NCBI GenBank assembly: GCA_036384215.1
Contig: DASVMX010000517.1
Location: 1-6,417 of the forward strand
Direction of reading: 5' to 3'
DNA from: Paraktedonobacter sp036384215
GTDB lineage: Bacteria > Chloroflexota > Ktedonobacteria > Ktedonobacterales > Ktedonobacteraceae
Length of the DNA: 6,417 bases
A program made the position numbers and the translations under genes. Of the stretch, positions 5,568-6,417 are shown piece after piece. Position 1 is the stretch's first letter. Each line of letters starts with the position of its first letter. The notes beneath the pieces were generated by a model. That model saw only the letters and a program-made list of their open reading frames with translations. It searched no databases and had not been told where the DNA came from.

Positions 5568-6417
5568 ATGTCCAACTTCGCTGATCCCTCAAAAAAAGAG
5601 CATCCCAGCACGTATTTTGTACAGGATAGGCAAAATGAGCATGAACTTGCGCGCTTAACAGTGCAGGATCGCATGATTACCTCGTTGATGGGAGGCGTTT
5701 TGCCGGAGCAGGATAACACGTCTCGTTTTCGGCGCATTCTTGATGTTGGATCTGGATCGGGGAGCTGGGCTATTGAGACTGCTCAGGCTTACCCGGCAGC
5801 GACGGTCTTTGGCATAGATATCAGTCAACGCATGGTCCATCATGCTCGCGAGCAGGCAGTGCTTCAGCAAGTGGACGAGCGAGTCGAATTTCATGCCATG
5901 GATGCTCTGCGCATGCTTGAATTTCCCCATAATTATTTTGATCTGGTGAATCTGCGTTTCGGGGTGAGCTTTATGCGCACCTGGGATTGGCCGAAACTGC
6001 TTGGCGAGATGCGACGCGTGACCCGTCCTGAAGGCGTGGTTCGCTTGACCGATAACGAAATTGTCCACGAGAGCAACAGTCCCTCTCTAACCCGCTTTTT
6101 TGAAGCGATTCGGCGGGCCATGTTCCGCGCGGGCCATCTTTTTGAAGAGGAAAACACGGGTCTCACCGGGCACCTGGCTGATCTTCTTACGCGCAGTGGA
6201 TGCGAGCAGATTCAGACGAAGGCCTACGCCCTGGAGTTCCAGGGAGGGACCGAGAACGCCCAGGCCTATTATGAAGACGCTGCCCATGCGGGTCGCACGC
6301 TGCGCCCCTTCATGGAAAAATGGGGCTGCTTGCCCGCCGATTACGATGCCATTTACCAGCAGGCTCTGACTGATATCCAGCAAAGCCAGTTCCACAATAC
6401 CTGGCGTGTTTTGACGG
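5568..6417 (+). CDS. Class I SAM-dependent methyltransferase, 3' end outside the window
   Basis: 283 residues are visible and the frame is still open at the window edge. The start ATG has AAGGAG 9 bases upstream. A Rossmann-fold methyltransferase core is clear: motif I ILDVGSGSGSWAIE (57-70) for SAM binding, the acidic end of strand 2 VFGIDIS (80-86, D84 for the ribose), D112 in FHAMDAL near the adenine, and the motif IV region FDLVNLRFG (124-132). A post-core strand RPEGVVRLTDNE follows. The N-terminal helix ARLTVQDRMIT (28-38) and the C-terminal region with FHNTWRVLT resemble a methyltransferase group common in Ktedonobacteria, as I recall it. If so, only some 10-15 residues are missing. 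The acceptor (small molecule, quinone or other) cannot be inferred. It is preceded by its own promoter candidate and is not linked to the genes to its left. Confidence 0.93.
   Translation, partial: MSNFADPSKKEHPSTYFVQDRQNEHELARLTVQDRMITSLMGGVLPEQDNTSRFRRILDVGSGSGSWAIETAQAYPAATVFGIDISQRMVHHAREQAVLQQVDERVEFHAMDALRMLEFPHNYFDLVNLRFGVSFMRTWDWPKLLGEMRRVTRPEGVVRLTDNEIVHESNSPSLTRFFEAIRRAMFRAGHLFEEENTGLTGHLADLLTRSGCEQIQTKAYALEFQGGTENAQAYYEDAAHAGRTLRPFMEKWGCLPADYDAIYQQALTDIQQSQFHNTWRVLT

Noticed and set aside
5345..5584. A 79-codon plus-strand open frame in the divergent intergenic region
   Set aside because: No Shine-Dalgarno site, no family resemblance, and it overlaps the well-supported start of the methyltransferase in another frame.

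Overview
The window is ordinary bacterial chromosome: short intergenic gaps, Shine-Dalgarno (SD) sites ahead of most genes, and mildly GC-rich base composition by eye. The style of several proteins recalls Chloroflexota of the Ktedonobacteria type. These are the ABC-2-like permeases, a zinc-finger anti-sigma with a large membrane domain, and a methyltransferase with the ARLTVQDRMIT-type N-terminus. This assignment is an inference from recall, not a search result.

Region 1 (about 75-4280, all + strand) looks like one transcription unit. In order it encodes an ECF sigma factor, a zinc-finger anti-sigma factor overlapping it by ATGA, two ABC-2-type permeases and an ABC ATPase. It ends in a long imperfect hairpin without a U-tract. 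The anti-sigma is not a usual single-span protein: its C-terminal two thirds has about six membrane segments. It also carries a loop motif (E-x5-P-x9-[R/K]) that both downstream permeases have at identical spacing. The simplest reading is an anti-sigma fused to an ABC-2 permease-like domain, in an operon that also makes the rest of an exporter. The logic resembles the Bacillus subtilis sigY operon (ECF sigma, anti-sigma components, ABC transporter), but here sensing and permease-like parts share one polypeptide. This is the most interesting part of the window.

Region 2 (4358-5303) holds two convergent small housekeeping-type genes: a RidA/YjgF-family protein (+) that lacks the catalytic arginine position of true RidA, and a YbaK/EbsC-type aminoacyl-tRNA deacylase (-). 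Only 19 bases separate their stop codons, with no clear terminator.

Region 3 (5249-6417) is a 319-base divergent intergenic stretch with an inverted repeat near the ybaK-like start and a good -35/-10 pair reading rightward. It is followed by a class I SAM-dependent methyltransferase cut by the right edge of the window. No RNA genes, insertion sequences, CRISPR arrays or attachment sites are visible.
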